A DNA stretch of 64,000 bases. It comes from an uncultured Flavobacteriales bacterium (GTDB taxonomy: Bacteria; Bacteroidota; Bacteroidia; Flavobacteriales_D; Sanyastnellaceae). This document shows positions 40,194-49,120 of the stretch, piece by piece. Positions within the stretch are counted from its first letter, which is position 1; each line of letters opens with the position of its first letter. A program made the translations under genes and the position numbers. The stretch lies in assembly GCA_905478795.1 (NCBI GenBank), contig CAJQJX010000062.1, positions 1 through 64,000 of the forward strand. Reading direction: 5' to 3'. Below the pieces are notes generated by a model. The model saw only the letters and a program-made list of their open reading frames with translations. It did not search any database and had not been told where the DNA came from.

Positions 40194-41199
40194 GGGAAGC
40201 ACGCGCCTCGGCGTGGTGGATTGTGGCACCAATACGTTCACGCTACATATCGCAGATACGCTGGACGGCCAGTGGCAGACGGTCTTTCGCCAAGCCCGGT
40301 TCGTGCGATTGGGACTGGACAGTTTTCGCAGCGGACGGTTGTCACCGCAGCGCATGAGGCGCGGGCTCGATGTGTTGGAAGGCTTCCACAATACCGCCAT
40401 GAATTTTAATGTCGACCAAGTGCGGGCCTTTGGGTGCAGCGCATTACGCGACGCTTCGAATGGGGCCCAGTTTGTGGCAGCTGCCGCTGAAAAAGGTTGG
40501 AACATCGATGTGGTCGATGGCGACACAGAGGCAGAGTGGATTCACTTAGGTGTGAAGGACAGCGTAACGGAGGTGGATCCATCTGCATCCATTTTGACCG
40601 TCGATATTGGTGGCGGGAGCGTGGAGTTCATCCACTGGACCCACGACCAGATCTTGGGAAGATGGAGCACGGATATGGGGGTCGCGCGGCTCACAGATTG
40701 GATCAAGCCCAAAGATCCTTTGACCCAGCAGGATATAGCGTCGATGCAACGCATCATGGAAGGTGCTCTTGCCCCGGTTATGGCTTCGGCCTCATTGCAT
40801 CCTCCCCTCTATATGGTCGGCACTTCCGGGGCATTCAATACCCTGATGGCATTGGAAGACCGTTCCGCGCAATGGAGAGATCCCCGGGTAGCGGATGCCT
40901 TCAAGACGGACATTTTGCGGGCGCGCTGTGGCGCCCTGATTGGCGCCTCAAAGGATGAGTTGCACAACATTGAAGGCATGCATCCTGACCGGATTCCGTA
41001 TATGAGTGTGGCCTGCGTATTGATTGATCATTTGCTGGACTGTTTCAGTTCAGTGACCACAGTGTACCGGTCTCGACACACGCTCGCAGAAGGGGCCTTG
41101 GTGGAAGCGGCCTCCCTGGTCGCTCAGGCTGCTCCTTCAGAGACAAAGGATGGCCGCCAAGCGATCGACTTGTATGGATGGCAGCCTCTGGTGGGCTAA
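40183..41199 (+). CDS. Ppx/GppA family phosphatase
   Basis: I start at the ATG at 40183 (338 residues, MEAEGSTRLGVVDCGTNTFTL), which overlaps the permease end by 11 bases; earlier in-frame codons belong to the permease. The actin-like ATPase fold shows GVVDCGTNTF, VDGDTEAEWIHLGV, TVDIGGGSVEF, and YMVGTSGAFNTLMA. The family covers exopolyphosphatase and pppGpp phosphohydrolase; this short, single-lobe-pair form cannot be assigned between them. It would control polyphosphate or (p)ppGpp in the cytoplasm. Confidence 0.9.
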   Translation: MEAEGSTRLGVVDCGTNTFTLHIADTLDGQWQTVFRQARFVRLGLDSFRSGRLSPQRMRRGLDVLEGFHNTAMNFNVDQVRAFGCSALRDASNGAQFVAAAAEKGWNIDVVDGDTEAEWIHLGVKDSVTEVDPSASILTVDIGGGSVEFIHWTHDQILGRWSTDMGVARLTDWIKPKDPLTQQDIASMQRIMEGALAPVMASASLHPPLYMVGTSGAFNTLMALEDRSAQWRDPRVADAFKTDILRARCGALIGASKDELHNIEGMHPDRIPYMSVACVLIDHLLDCFSSVTTVYRSRHTLAEGALVEAASLVAQAAPSETKDGRQAIDLYGWQPLVG

Positions 41200-41241
41200 G
41201 CAAAGGGTGGTTCGAGCCGCTGGACAACCGATATTCGCTGT

Positions 41242-42408
41242 ATGGCCCGCATTCTCATCATAGACGACGAGCGTCTCATCCGTCACGCACTGCGCGACAT
41301 CCTCGAATACGAGCAGCATGTTGTCGAAGAGGCAGAGGACGGGAGCGCCGGCCTCAAGGCTGTGCTCTCCGGTAAATTTGATGCGGTCTTTTGCGATGTC
41401 AAGATGCCCGGAAAGGACGGCATCGAAGTGGTGGAGGCCTTGTCCTTGAAGGGGGTTGAGACCCCCGTAATCATCATGACCGGCCACGGTTCAGTTGAGC
41501 TGGCAGTACAGGCGATCAAGGCGGGGGCCTATGATTTCATTGAAAAACCGCTGGACCTCAACCGTGTCTTAGTGGCTTTGCGCAATGCGACGGACCGCGA
41601 AGAATTGCGCAAGGAGGCTGTGGTTTTGCGCCAGCGACAGCGCAAAAAAGGGGGCGTCGATATGATCGGGCAAAGCCCCGCTTTAGAAGAAATCAGATCG
41701 ATGGTGGCCAAGGTGGCACCCACGGATGCCCGTGTGCTCATCACCGGAGCCAATGGTACCGGAAAAGAAGTGGTGGCCCGTAAGATTCACGCTTTGAGTG
41801 AGCGGAGCGGAGCGCCTTTTGTGGAAGTGAACTGTGCGGCGATCCCCTCTGAACTCATCGAGTCAGAGCTCTTTGGGCACGAAAAAGGTGCGTTTACCAG
41901 TGCGGTCAAGCAACGCAAGGGGAGGTTTGAACAGGCCCAAGGAGGCACGCTATTCCTGGATGAGATTGGCGACATGGCGCTTTCTGCGCAAGCCAAGATG
42001 TTGCGCGCCCTCCAAGAAAGGGTGATCCAGCGTGTGGGTGGCGACAAGAACATCAAGGTCGATGTGCGGGTGTTGGCGGCGACCAACAAAGACCTGGCGG
42101 CAGAGATTGCCGCTGGGCGGTTCCGCGAGGACCTGTTCCACAGGCTGAACGTCATTCCCATCAGGGTGCCCGCCTTGTCAGAGCGCAGCAGCGACGTGCC
42201 GTTGTTGGTGGAGTACTTCTTAGAGGGGGTAGCGGATGAGTTGGGTGTACCGGCCCCAACATTCACCAAGCAAGCCCTGCAGGCCCTGTCCAAGGCACCT
42301 TGGACAGGCAACATTAGGGAGTTGCGCAATGTGGTTGAACGCCTGGTCATCCTTTGCGGAGAAGAGGTGTCAGCCGAGGACGTGAAGCGGCACGTTGCGG
42401 GCCTCTAA
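41242..42408 (+). CDS. NtrC-type sigma-54 activator: receiver plus AAA+, no helix-turn-helix
   Basis: The 388-residue protein has a receiver (1-120, phospho-Asp52 in FCDVKMPGKDG). The AAA+ ATPase has Walker A GANGTGKE (169-176), sigma-contacting loop GAFTSA (216-221, GAFTGA in the consensus), Walker B TLFLDEIGD and NIRELRNVVERL. It stops soon after, with no Fis-type HTH. It should remodel sigma-54 polymerase when phosphorylated but without site-specific DNA binding of its own, as in several Bacteroidota relatives. It overlaps no kinase gene; its partner is elsewhere. Confidence 0.92.
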   Translation: MARILIIDDERLIRHALRDILEYEQHVVEEAEDGSAGLKAVLSGKFDAVFCDVKMPGKDGIEVVEALSLKGVETPVIIMTGHGSVELAVQAIKAGAYDFIEKPLDLNRVLVALRNATDREELRKEAVVLRQRQRKKGGVDMIGQSPALEEIRSMVAKVAPTDARVLITGANGTGKEVVARKIHALSERSGAPFVEVNCAAIPSELIESELFGHEKGAFTSAVKQRKGRFEQAQGGTLFLDEIGDMALSAQAKMLRALQERVIQRVGGDKNIKVDVRVLAATNKDLAAEIAAGRFREDLFHRLNVIPIRVPALSERSSDVPLLVEYFLEGVADELGVPAPTFTKQALQALSKAPWTGNIRELRNVVERLVILCGEEVSAEDVKRHVAGL

Positions 42409-42516
42409 CCCCATCAAATACCGGCCTTCATCAAGGTCAAGTTGTTGATGAGGAGTTTGTTGGAGGCAACCATGTACTAAATACACCGTCTATGTTGCAA
42501 GAGCAATTACTTCCTC

Positions 42517-42891
42517 ATGGATATCAATCAACGCGCCGTACTTATTGTCTTCCTTGGTATGATCGCCGCGTCAGGTGCAGCACGTCTATATGACAAAGCA
42601 GGCCAGCCTTTCTGGCATGCCCTTGTTCCAGGCCTAAATCTGGTGGCTTTGATGCGCATTGTTGGGCGTCCAGACACGCACGCTTTGTGGGTGTTGGTGC
42701 CGGGTGTCAACGTTTATTTTGTGGCGCGGTGGTTCATCGAACTCGCCCAAAGCTTTGGCAAGAGCCACTGGTTAGACTACGTGCTGGTCGTCCTGTTCAA
42801 CGCTTTTTACGTGCTGAACTTGGGACTCGCATACAGCGAAGAGTACGAAGGCCCTGTTTATCAGAAGGCATCGAACGCCGCATTTGCCTGA
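42517..42891 (+). CDS. Small membrane protein, DUF5684/SPase I N-terminus-like
   Basis: The 124-residue protein has at least three hydrophobic helices: AVLIVFLGMIAASGAARL, WHALVPGLNLVALMRIV, and one spanning LDYVLVVLFNAFYVLNLGL. The PGLNL and PGVNVYF pair is typical of DUF5684-type proteins related to the membrane part of signal peptidase I in Bacteroidota. No catalytic Ser/Lys is present, so it is not itself a peptidase. Function unknown. Confidence 0.7.
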   Translation: MDINQRAVLIVFLGMIAASGAARLYDKAGQPFWHALVPGLNLVALMRIVGRPDTHALWVLVPGVNVYFVARWFIELAQSFGKSHWLDYVLVVLFNAFYVLNLGLAYSEEYEGPVYQKASNAAFA

Positions 42892-42930
42892 GCCCCTTGG
42901 CCCCATGAGACGGGGGGCAACCCCCTGACC

Positions 42931-45549
42931 TCAACCCTCAAAAACAGCTTTGGCTGCTGCCAAAGCGTCGTCCATTCCATCTGAGTTTTTGCCTCCTGCA
43001 GTGGCAAAGAAAGGTTGACCGCCGCCTCCGCCTTGGATGTGGCGGGCCAGCTCACGGATTAATTGTCCTGCATTCCAGTCCTTTTCTTGAGCGAGCTCCT
43101 CGGTGATCAAGCACGTTAGAGTCGGCTTCCCCCCAACTTTACTGCCCAAAACAGCATACAAAGGGGCGGCCTCAGCCTTGAGCTGGAACGCGATGTCTTT
43201 GACCGCACCTGCATCGAGGGGGACCTCCTTGACCAACATGCCAGGAGTTCCCGGTCCGCCGGGTCGCTCAATCTCTCCCAGGAGGGTCTTTTTGAGGGCG
43301 CCAGCTTGGGCCTTACGGTGCCCTTCCACTTCTTTTTGTAAACCGGCTACGGTGGCCTTGAGCTCTTCCACAGCCTTGATCAAGTCCGATGGCTGCTTGA
43401 GGGCTTCACCTGCACGTCGCAGTATTTCCCGGTCTTCCGTGATGCCGTTGTAAGCACGCTGTCCCGTTTCGGCTTCAATGCGCCGAATGCCTGCGGCGAC
43501 TGCGCTTTCCGAGGTAATTCGGAACAGTCCGATTTCCCCAGTGGCCCCGACGTGGGTGCCTCCGCACAGTTCTACACTGGGTCCAAACCCGATCACACGG
43601 ACGGTGTCGCCATACTTCTCACCAAAGAGCATCATGGCACCTGTTTTGCGCGCCTCGTCAAGGGGGACATTGCGCCGTTCGTCAAGAATGCGGTTTTCGC
43701 GGATGGCCGCATTGACGCGCCGCTCTATTTCTTGGACCTCTTCGTCCGACACCTTGGAAAAGTGGCTAAAGTCAAAGCGCAAAGCAGCGTCCTTGACCAA
43801 CGAGCCTTTCTGCTCTACGTGGGTCCCCAGAACATCGCGTAAAGCTTCGTGCAACAGGTGTGTTGCTGAATGATTCAGGGTGGTGTCAAGCCGCTTGGTC
43901 ACATTGACCTGGGCTGAAAATGTGGCGCCTAAGTCTGCTGGTAGACGGTCGGAGATGTGCAGGATCAGTTCATTTTCCTTGCGGGTAGTCAGGATGGGGG
44001 TTTGCCCTCCTTGGGGGTCGACCAACACACCGACATCTCCCACTTGACCGCCGCCTTCTGGATAAAAGGGGGTCAGGTTGAACACGAGTTGGTAACGGGT
44101 TTTGTCCTTGACCTTGACCTCTCGGTAGCGGGTGATGCGCACCTGTGTCTCGGTGTGATCGTAGCCTACAAACTCCTCGATTTTGTCGTCTTCTAGAACG
44201 GTCCAATCTCCTGCCTCCACTTTGCCTGCCGCGCGAGACCGCTCTTTTTGTTGGGCCAAAGCGGCTTCAAACCCGGGATGGTCCACTTCGACCCCCTTCT
44301 CTCCGCAGATCAATGCCGTGAGGTCAATAGGGAATCCAAACGTGTCATAAAGCTCAAAGGCATCCTCGCCAGAGAGGATGGTCCCCCCTCCAATGCGTTC
44401 GTCGAGCAGTCCGATGCCCTTGTCGAGGGTGCGCAAGAATCCCTCCTCTTCCTCGCGGATAACCGTCGCAATCAGTCCGCCTTGTTGCTTCAGCTCAGGG
44501 AAAAAGTCGCCCATTTGTTCAGCGAGTACGGGCACGAGGGTGTGCATGAAAGGCGTATCCAATTCCAAAAAGCTATACCCGTAACGCACCGCCCTGCGGA
44601 GGATGCGCCGAATGACATAGCCCGCTCCAGCGTTGGAAGGCAGCTGGCCATCTGCGATGGAAAATGCAACGGCCCGGACGTGGTCGGCGCACACGCGCAA
44701 GGCCACATTGACCTTGTCATCACCGCCGGTGTAGGTCTTGCCCGAGGCCTTGCACAGTGCTCCGATGAGGGGTTGGAAAACGTCGGTGTCGTAATTGGAC
44801 TGCTTTCCTTGGAGCACTGCAGCGAGACGCTCAAAGCCCATCCCGGTGTCGATGTGCTGGGCGGGAAGGGGTTCAAGCGACTGGTCGGCCTTGCGCATGA
44901 ATTGCATGAACACGAGGTTCCAAATCTCGATGACCTGCGGATGGTCTTGGTTCACGAGATCGGCACCGGGGATGGCAGCGCGCTCGGCCTCGGAACGGAT
45001 GTCGACGTGGATTTCCGAGCAGGGGCCGCAGGGGCCGGTTTCGCCCATCTCCCAGAAGTTGTCTTTTTTGTCGGCCTTGAGAATGCGCGCTTCCGGGACA
45101 TGCTTGAGCCAGATGTCAACCGCTTCCTGATCCAGTGGCAGGCCGTCTTGCTGATCGCCTTCGAATACGGTGATGTACAAGCGGTCTTTTTCAATCCCAT
45201 AGCGCTCGGTGAGCAGTTCCCAGGCCCAGTCAATGGCCTCCTGTTTGAAGTAATCACCGAACGACCAGTTGCCGAGCATCTCGAACATGGTGTGGTGATA
45301 GGTGTCCACTCCGACCTCTTCAAGATCATTGTGTTTGCCGCTCACGCGGAGACATTTTTGGGTGTCCGCCACACGCGGCGCCTTGGCTGGGCGGTTGCCC
45401 AGGAAGACGTCTTTGAACGGGTTCATTCCCGCATTGGTGAACATGAGGGTAGGGTCATCCTTGAGGACCATCGGGGCGGAAGGCACGATTTCGTGCGCTT
45501 TTTCCCGGAAGAAGTCGAGGAATGTCTTGCGGATAGCGACAGCGTCCAT
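42931..45549 (-). CDS. alaS: Alanine--tRNA ligase
   Basis: The 872-residue protein shows the class II core with KCLRVSGKHNDLEEVG and HHTMFEMLGNWSFGDYFK. The editing domain has metal-binding HSATHLLHEALR and CGGTHV, and a C-terminal C-Ala domain follows. It charges tRNA-Ala and hydrolyses mischarged Ser or Gly. Transcription runs away from the M23 peptidase gene, with two hairpins in the 128-base gap. Confidence 0.98.
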   Translation of the reverse strand: MDAVAIRKTFLDFFREKAHEIVPSAPMVLKDDPTLMFTNAGMNPFKDVFLGNRPAKAPRVADTQKCLRVSGKHNDLEEVGVDTYHHTMFEMLGNWSFGDYFKQEAIDWAWELLTERYGIEKDRLYITVFEGDQQDGLPLDQEAVDIWLKHVPEARILKADKKDNFWEMGETGPCGPCSEIHVDIRSEAERAAIPGADLVNQDHPQVIEIWNLVFMQFMRKADQSLEPLPAQHIDTGMGFERLAAVLQGKQSNYDTDVFQPLIGALCKASGKTYTGGDDKVNVALRVCADHVRAVAFSIADGQLPSNAGAGYVIRRILRRAVRYGYSFLELDTPFMHTLVPVLAEQMGDFFPELKQQGGLIATVIREEEEGFLRTLDKGIGLLDERIGGGTILSGEDAFELYDTFGFPIDLTALICGEKGVEVDHPGFEAALAQQKERSRAAGKVEAGDWTVLEDDKIEEFVGYDHTETQVRITRYREVKVKDKTRYQLVFNLTPFYPEGGGQVGDVGVLVDPQGGQTPILTTRKENELILHISDRLPADLGATFSAQVNVTKRLDTTLNHSATHLLHEALRDVLGTHVEQKGSLVKDAALRFDFSHFSKVSDEEVQEIERRVNAAIRENRILDERRNVPLDEARKTGAMMLFGEKYGDTVRVIGFGPSVELCGGTHVGATGEIGLFRITSESAVAAGIRRIEAETGQRAYNGITEDREILRRAGEALKQPSDLIKAVEELKATVAGLQKEVEGHRKAQAGALKKTLLGEIERPGGPGTPGMLVKEVPLDAGAVKDIAFQLKAEAAPLYAVLGSKVGGKPTLTCLITEELAQEKDWNAGQLIRELARHIQGGGGGQPFFATAGGKNSDGMDDALAAAKAVFEG

Positions 45550-45562
45550 GGGTCGTGTTCAG

Positions 45563-45626
45563 GAGCGTTGTTCACACGCTCTTGTTGGTGGTGATGATTG
45601 TGAAACCCGCTAATGACGCGGGTTTC
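45563..45626. promoter_or_regulatory. Two hairpins in the alaS / M23 peptidase divergent gap
   Basis: GAGCGT-TGTTCAC-ACGCTC (45563-45581) and GAAACCCGC-TAATGAC-GCGGGTTTC (45602-45626) are perfect stems with seven-base loops, just upstream of alaS on its own transcript side. There is no strong T run, so a simple terminator is doubtful. They might be protein-binding dyads or a leader structure for alaS. Confidence 0.4.
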
Positions 45627-45628
45627 GT

Positions 45629-45660
45629 GTTGTGAAAGTAGGAACTTTCGACTACTTTCG
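45629..45660 (+). promoter_or_regulatory. Probable promoter of the M23 peptidase gene
   Basis: GTTG at 45629-45632, 20 bases, then TACTTTCG at 45653-45660 is close to the Bacteroidota TTG-N19-TAnnTTTG pattern. The ATG at 45677 follows with a short leader. Confidence 0.5.
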
Positions 45661-45676
45661 CACTGCTATTTTTCAC

Positions 45677-46648
45677 ATGAAAAAGCATCATATCCGTTTC
45701 AACAAGGCCCAGCTCCGTACGGAAGTCATTCCGTATACGGCCAAGGATTATGTGCTCTGGCTGGTCAAACGCGTTGTGATGGTGGCGGGAATTGCCGCAG
45801 GAGCGGTGATGATTTTCGACCAATATTTTGAAAGTCCCAAGGTGCGTCGTCAGCAGCGCCAGATTGCTTTTTTGGAAGCGCAAGTGGACCTGATGGATGG
45901 CAAAGTCGAGGGGATGAGGGGCGCTTTGGCGGAATTGACGGACCGCGACGAGGCGATTTACCGCAACATCTTCGGAGCTGAGCCCTACCCAGAACACTTG
46001 CGCAATCCGGGCATTGGCGGTGCAGACCGCTACCGCGAATTGAGGGGGCTTGAGCAAAGCGAACAGGTGATCGCACTGAGGGCTGAGATTTCAGAATTGG
46101 AGCGACGTATGCTGGCCCAAGGAGAGAGTTTTAGCCAATTGGTGAGCCTCACAGAGAACAGGGAAGACTTGCTCAACAGCATTCCCGCCATTCAACCTGT
46201 GCGGAACAGCGATCTCAAGCGCATGGCCAGTGGATACGGCTATCGCATCCACCCGATTTACAAGGTCCGGAAAATGCACTGGGGAATGGATTTCTCTGCA
46301 CCAACCGGCACGGAGATTTTCGCTACCGGAGACGGTGAAGTGGTCGAGGTCAAGAAGAAATACAATGGATATGGGCACCATGTGCGCATCCGCCATGGCT
46401 TCGGATACGAAACTTTGTATGCGCACATGTCCAAAATTTTGGTGCGGCGTGGTCAGCGCGTAGAGCGAGGAGAAGTCATCGGCCTGGTCGGTTCTACAGG
46501 CACGTCAGTCGCGCCACACCTGCATTACGAGGTGTTTAAGGAGGGCAAAAGGGTGAATCCGGCCCACTATTATTTCAACGATTTGTCGCCCGAGCAATAC
46601 GAGCAATTGCTGGCGGCATCGGAAAATGCCAACCAAAGCTTCGACTGA
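45677..46648 (+). CDS. M23 (LytM-type) peptidoglycan endopeptidase, membrane-anchored
   Basis: I start at the ATG at 45677 (MKKHHIRFNK, 323 residues), just after the promoter; an earlier in-frame ATG lies upstream of it. One membrane helix (VVMVAGIAAGAVMIF) precedes a coiled-coil-like periplasmic region (about 50-170). The LytM domain shows HWGMDFSAPTGTEI (His and Asp ligands) and HLHYEV. It should cleave peptide cross-links, or activate amidases, during growth or division. Confidence 0.93.
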   Translation: MKKHHIRFNKAQLRTEVIPYTAKDYVLWLVKRVVMVAGIAAGAVMIFDQYFESPKVRRQQRQIAFLEAQVDLMDGKVEGMRGALAELTDRDEAIYRNIFGAEPYPEHLRNPGIGGADRYRELRGLEQSEQVIALRAEISELERRMLAQGESFSQLVSLTENREDLLNSIPAIQPVRNSDLKRMASGYGYRIHPIYKVRKMHWGMDFSAPTGTEIFATGDGEVVEVKKKYNGYGHHVRIRHGFGYETLYAHMSKILVRRGQRVERGEVIGLVGSTGTSVAPHLHYEVFKEGKRVNPAHYYFNDLSPEQYEQLLAASENANQSFD

Positions 46649-46698
46649 AGCCTTTGTTTTTTTGGTGCGGCACATTGGCTTGCGCATCTTGCATTGCC

Positions 46699-47028
46699 AT
46701 GGCAACCAAGCGGTATTGGACAATTTCGGAAGTCGCCGGACAATTCGGTGTCAATCAGTCCCTGCTCCGTTATTGGGAGAAGGAGTTCCCTGCTTTGGAT
46801 CCAAAGAAGCAGGGAAGTGGCAAGCGGGCCTATACGGCACGCGACATTGAGATCGTGGCCGTCTTGCACGATCTGCTCAAAGAAAAAGGCTACACCATTG
46901 ATGGCGCCAAGCGCCAGTTGCGCAGTGCATTGCAAGAACGCCAGCGCATGGAAGAGCTCAAAAACCGCCTGGAGCATGCCAGAGAGGAGTTGCTGAGCAT
47001 GGCCAAAGACCTGGACCCCGAGGGGTAA
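46699..47028 (+). CDS. MerR-family transcriptional regulator
   Basis: I start at the ATG at 46699 (109 residues); a frame extending upstream lacks similarity. The winged helix-turn-helix reads YWTISEVAGQFGVNQSLLRYWEKEFP, followed by a dimerisation coiled coil (ERQRMEELKNRLEHAREEL). There is no ligand domain, so no specific inducer is suggested. The start lies 50 bases after the M23 gene on the same strand, so they may be co-transcribed. Confidence 0.93.
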   Translation: MATKRYWTISEVAGQFGVNQSLLRYWEKEFPALDPKKQGSGKRAYTARDIEIVAVLHDLLKEKGYTIDGAKRQLRSALQERQRMEELKNRLEHAREELLSMAKDLDPEG

Positions 47029-47031
47029 CCG

Positions 47032-48009
47032 TCAGAGGACGGCGTCCTTGAGCAAGTATTCCTTCACGTATTCGGTCACACCTGCCTCAAGGGAGGTCAT
47101 CTCGCGGTCGTACCCTATGCTGCGCAGCTTGTTCAAGTCGGCTTCCGTAAAGTATTGGTACGTGTCACGGATGTCTGCTGGCGTGTCGATAAAGCCAATG
47201 TTGTAAGGCGCATTGATGGCGTCAAAAGTGGCCCGGGTAAGGTCCAAGAAGGACCGTGCTTTGCCCGAACCAAGGTTATAGAGTCCGCTGTCTTTGCGGT
47301 GATGCATGAGCCACTGACAGACATCGACCACGTCTCGAACGTAGATGAAGTCCCGCAACTGCTCACCATCGGCGTAGCCTTCGCGGTGGCTCCTAAACAG
47401 CTTCATGCCTCCCGTCTCCCGCACCTGATTAAAGGCGTGGAACACCACAGAGGCCATGCGCCCCTTGTGATACTCGCCGGGGCCGTAAACATTGAAAAAC
47501 TTCAGCCCCGCCCAGAAGTAAGGGGCGCGTCCAGCTTCTGCCTCTTTGAGGGCCCACAAGTCGAACTGCTGCTTGCTGTCACCATATGGATTCAAGGGCT
47601 TGAGTTGGTCGATGCCTTGGTGGTCGTCAGAGTAGCCGTGCTCTCCACCACCGTAGGTAGCGGCACTGGAAGCATAGACCATAGGCAGTCCAAATTCGTG
47701 GCACAGGCGCCAGATTTCTTGACTGTACGAAAGGTTCAGGCGGTCAAAAATGCCGCGGTCTTGCTCTGTGGTGTCGGTCCTTGCACCCAAGTGGAAAACG
47801 AACTGCACTTGACCTTCGTTGGCGCGCAACCATTCTGGGAAATCTTGGCGGTCTACACGTGCAGTACATGTTCGGTTTTCGTGATTCCTTGCCTTGTCCG
47901 GTCGGGCGGAAAAGTCGTCCACCAAGACGAGGTCATTGAATCCATCCGCATTAAGTCGGGCCACAAGTGCACTTCCAATGAACCCAGCGGCCCCTGTAAT
48001 GGTAATCAT
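47032..48009 (-). CDS. hldD: ADP-L-glycero-D-manno-heptose 6-epimerase
   Basis: The 325-residue SDR protein has the NADP motif TGAAGFIGSALV, FHLGARTDTTE, ASSAATYGGG, and the catalytic NPYGDSKQQFD. HldD epimerises ADP-heptose for the lipopolysaccharide inner core. With waaA this indicates a heptose- and Kdo-containing core or heptose-containing glycan. It converges on the MerR gene with a three-base gap. Confidence 0.93.
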   Translation of the reverse strand: MITITGAAGFIGSALVARLNADGFNDLVLVDDFSARPDKARNHENRTCTARVDRQDFPEWLRANEGQVQFVFHLGARTDTTEQDRGIFDRLNLSYSQEIWRLCHEFGLPMVYASSAATYGGGEHGYSDDHQGIDQLKPLNPYGDSKQQFDLWALKEAEAGRAPYFWAGLKFFNVYGPGEYHKGRMASVVFHAFNQVRETGGMKLFRSHREGYADGEQLRDFIYVRDVVDVCQWLMHHRKDSGLYNLGSGKARSFLDLTRATFDAINAPYNIGFIDTPADIRDTYQYFTEADLNKLRSIGYDREMTSLEAGVTEYVKEYLLKDAVL

Positions 48010-48038
48010 GTTGCGAAGGTACCTTCGCGCCCCACGCC

Positions 48039-48461
48039 ATGAAATACGTTTACGTTACACGTCGCGCCCGATTCAATGCCGCCCACAAATTGTGGAACGA
48101 CGATTGGTCCGAGGAGCGAAACCTCGAGACCTTCGGGAAATGCGCCAATCCGAATTGGCACGGCCACAATTACGAATTGCACGTCACCATCAAGGGCGTT
48201 CCTGCAGAAGAGACCGGCTATTGTATGGACCTGAAAGACCTGCGCGATATCATCAAGGAGGAGGTAGAAGTCCCTTTGGATCACCGCAACCTCAACATGG
48301 ACGTGCCTTGGATGCAAGGAAAGCTGACCTCCACTGAGAACCTGATTATTGCAATCTGGGAGCGCTTGGAGGCCCGCATCAACACCTCGGGATGCATCCT
48401 TCATCACATTCGGTTGTACGAGACAGAAAACAACTACGCCGACTATTACGGAGGCGAGTAA
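48039..48461 (+). CDS. 6-pyruvoyl-tetrahydropterin synthase / QueD family
   Basis: The 140-residue protein has the zinc histidines in RFNAAHKL and the HGHNYEL segment, the catalytic Cys in [14 protein letters not shown], and a C-terminal [10 protein letters not shown]. The Cys-containing segment resembles PTPS proteins acting on dihydroneopterin triphosphate. It lies directly before folE, whose product is its substrate. It may make a queuosine precursor or a pterin; context alone does not settle this. Confidence 0.88.
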   Translation: MKYVYVTRRARFNAAHKLWNDDWSEERNLETFGKCANPNWHGHNYELHVTIKGVPAEETGYCMDLKDLRDIIKEEVEVPLDHRNLNMDVPWMQGKLTSTENLIIAIWERLEARINTSGCILHHIRLYETENNYADYYGGE

Positions 48462-48489
48462 GGCGCTCCTCGAACGTACCTTGCCGACC

Positions 48490-49092
48490 ATGCCGCTGTA
48501 CCGAAGAGAGGACATTTACGACGAGCGCGCCATAGAAGATATGGCGGCGCATTACCGCGCCATTCTAACCGCTACAGGTGAAGATGCAGACCGTGAAGGG
48601 CTGCAGAAAACGCCAGAGCGTGCAGCAAAGGCGATGGCTTTCCTGACCCAAGGAATGGGGCAGGACCCCGCTGCCATTTTACGCTCCGCATTGTTCGAAG
48701 AGGACTGCGAGGAGATGGTCATCGTCCGGGACATCGAAGTGTTTTCGCTGTGCGAACATCACATGCTGCCTTTTTTGGGGAAGGCCCATGTCGCCTATTT
48801 GCCCCAAGGTCGCATCACCGGCTTGAGTAAAGTCCCTCGGGTTGTGGATGTGTTTGCCCGCCGCCTGCAGGTGCAGGAAAGGCTGACCAGGCAGATCCGG
48901 GACTGCATTCAGGAGACGCTGAATCCAAGGGGCGTCGCAGTGGTCATCGAGGCGCGTCACCTCTGCATGCAAATGCGCGGTGTCGAAAAGCAACACAGCC
49001 TGACCACCACCAGCGCTTTCACAGGGTCATTTCTCAATGATTCCAAAACGCGCAAAGAATTCATGCGATTGATTGACACCAAAGGCGCTTGA
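48490..49092 (+). CDS. folE: GTP cyclohydrolase I
   Basis: I start at the ATG at 48490 (200 residues, [14 protein letters not shown]); the longer frame is inside the upstream gene. It has [23 protein letters not shown], with Cys and His zinc ligands, and [22 protein letters not shown], which are diagnostic of FolE. It opens GTP to dihydroneopterin triphosphate, feeding folate and the neighbouring PTPS-type enzyme. Confidence 0.97.
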   Translation: MPLYRREDIYDERAIEDMAAHYRAILTATGEDADREGLQKTPERAAKAMAFLTQGMGQDPAAILRSALFEEDCEEMVIVRDIEVFSLCEHHMLPFLGKAHVAYLPQGRITGLSKVPRVVDVFARRLQVQERLTRQIRDCIQETLNPRGVAVVIEARHLCMQMRGVEKQHSLTTTSAFTGSFLNDSKTRKEFMRLIDTKGA

Positions 49093-49120
49093 TTCCGCGG
49101 GAATTGCGCAATTTGCGTTC

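Noticed and set aside
42901-42930. G/C-rich dyad between the DUF5684-like gene and alaS as a terminator
   Set aside because: CCCC/GGGG pairings exist but are short and ambiguous, with no T run on either strand.
44248-45594. 448-codon open frame on the plus strand
   Set aside because: It lies wholly antisense to alaS, whose protein is unmistakable; long antisense frames are common in G+C-rich genes with this codon use.
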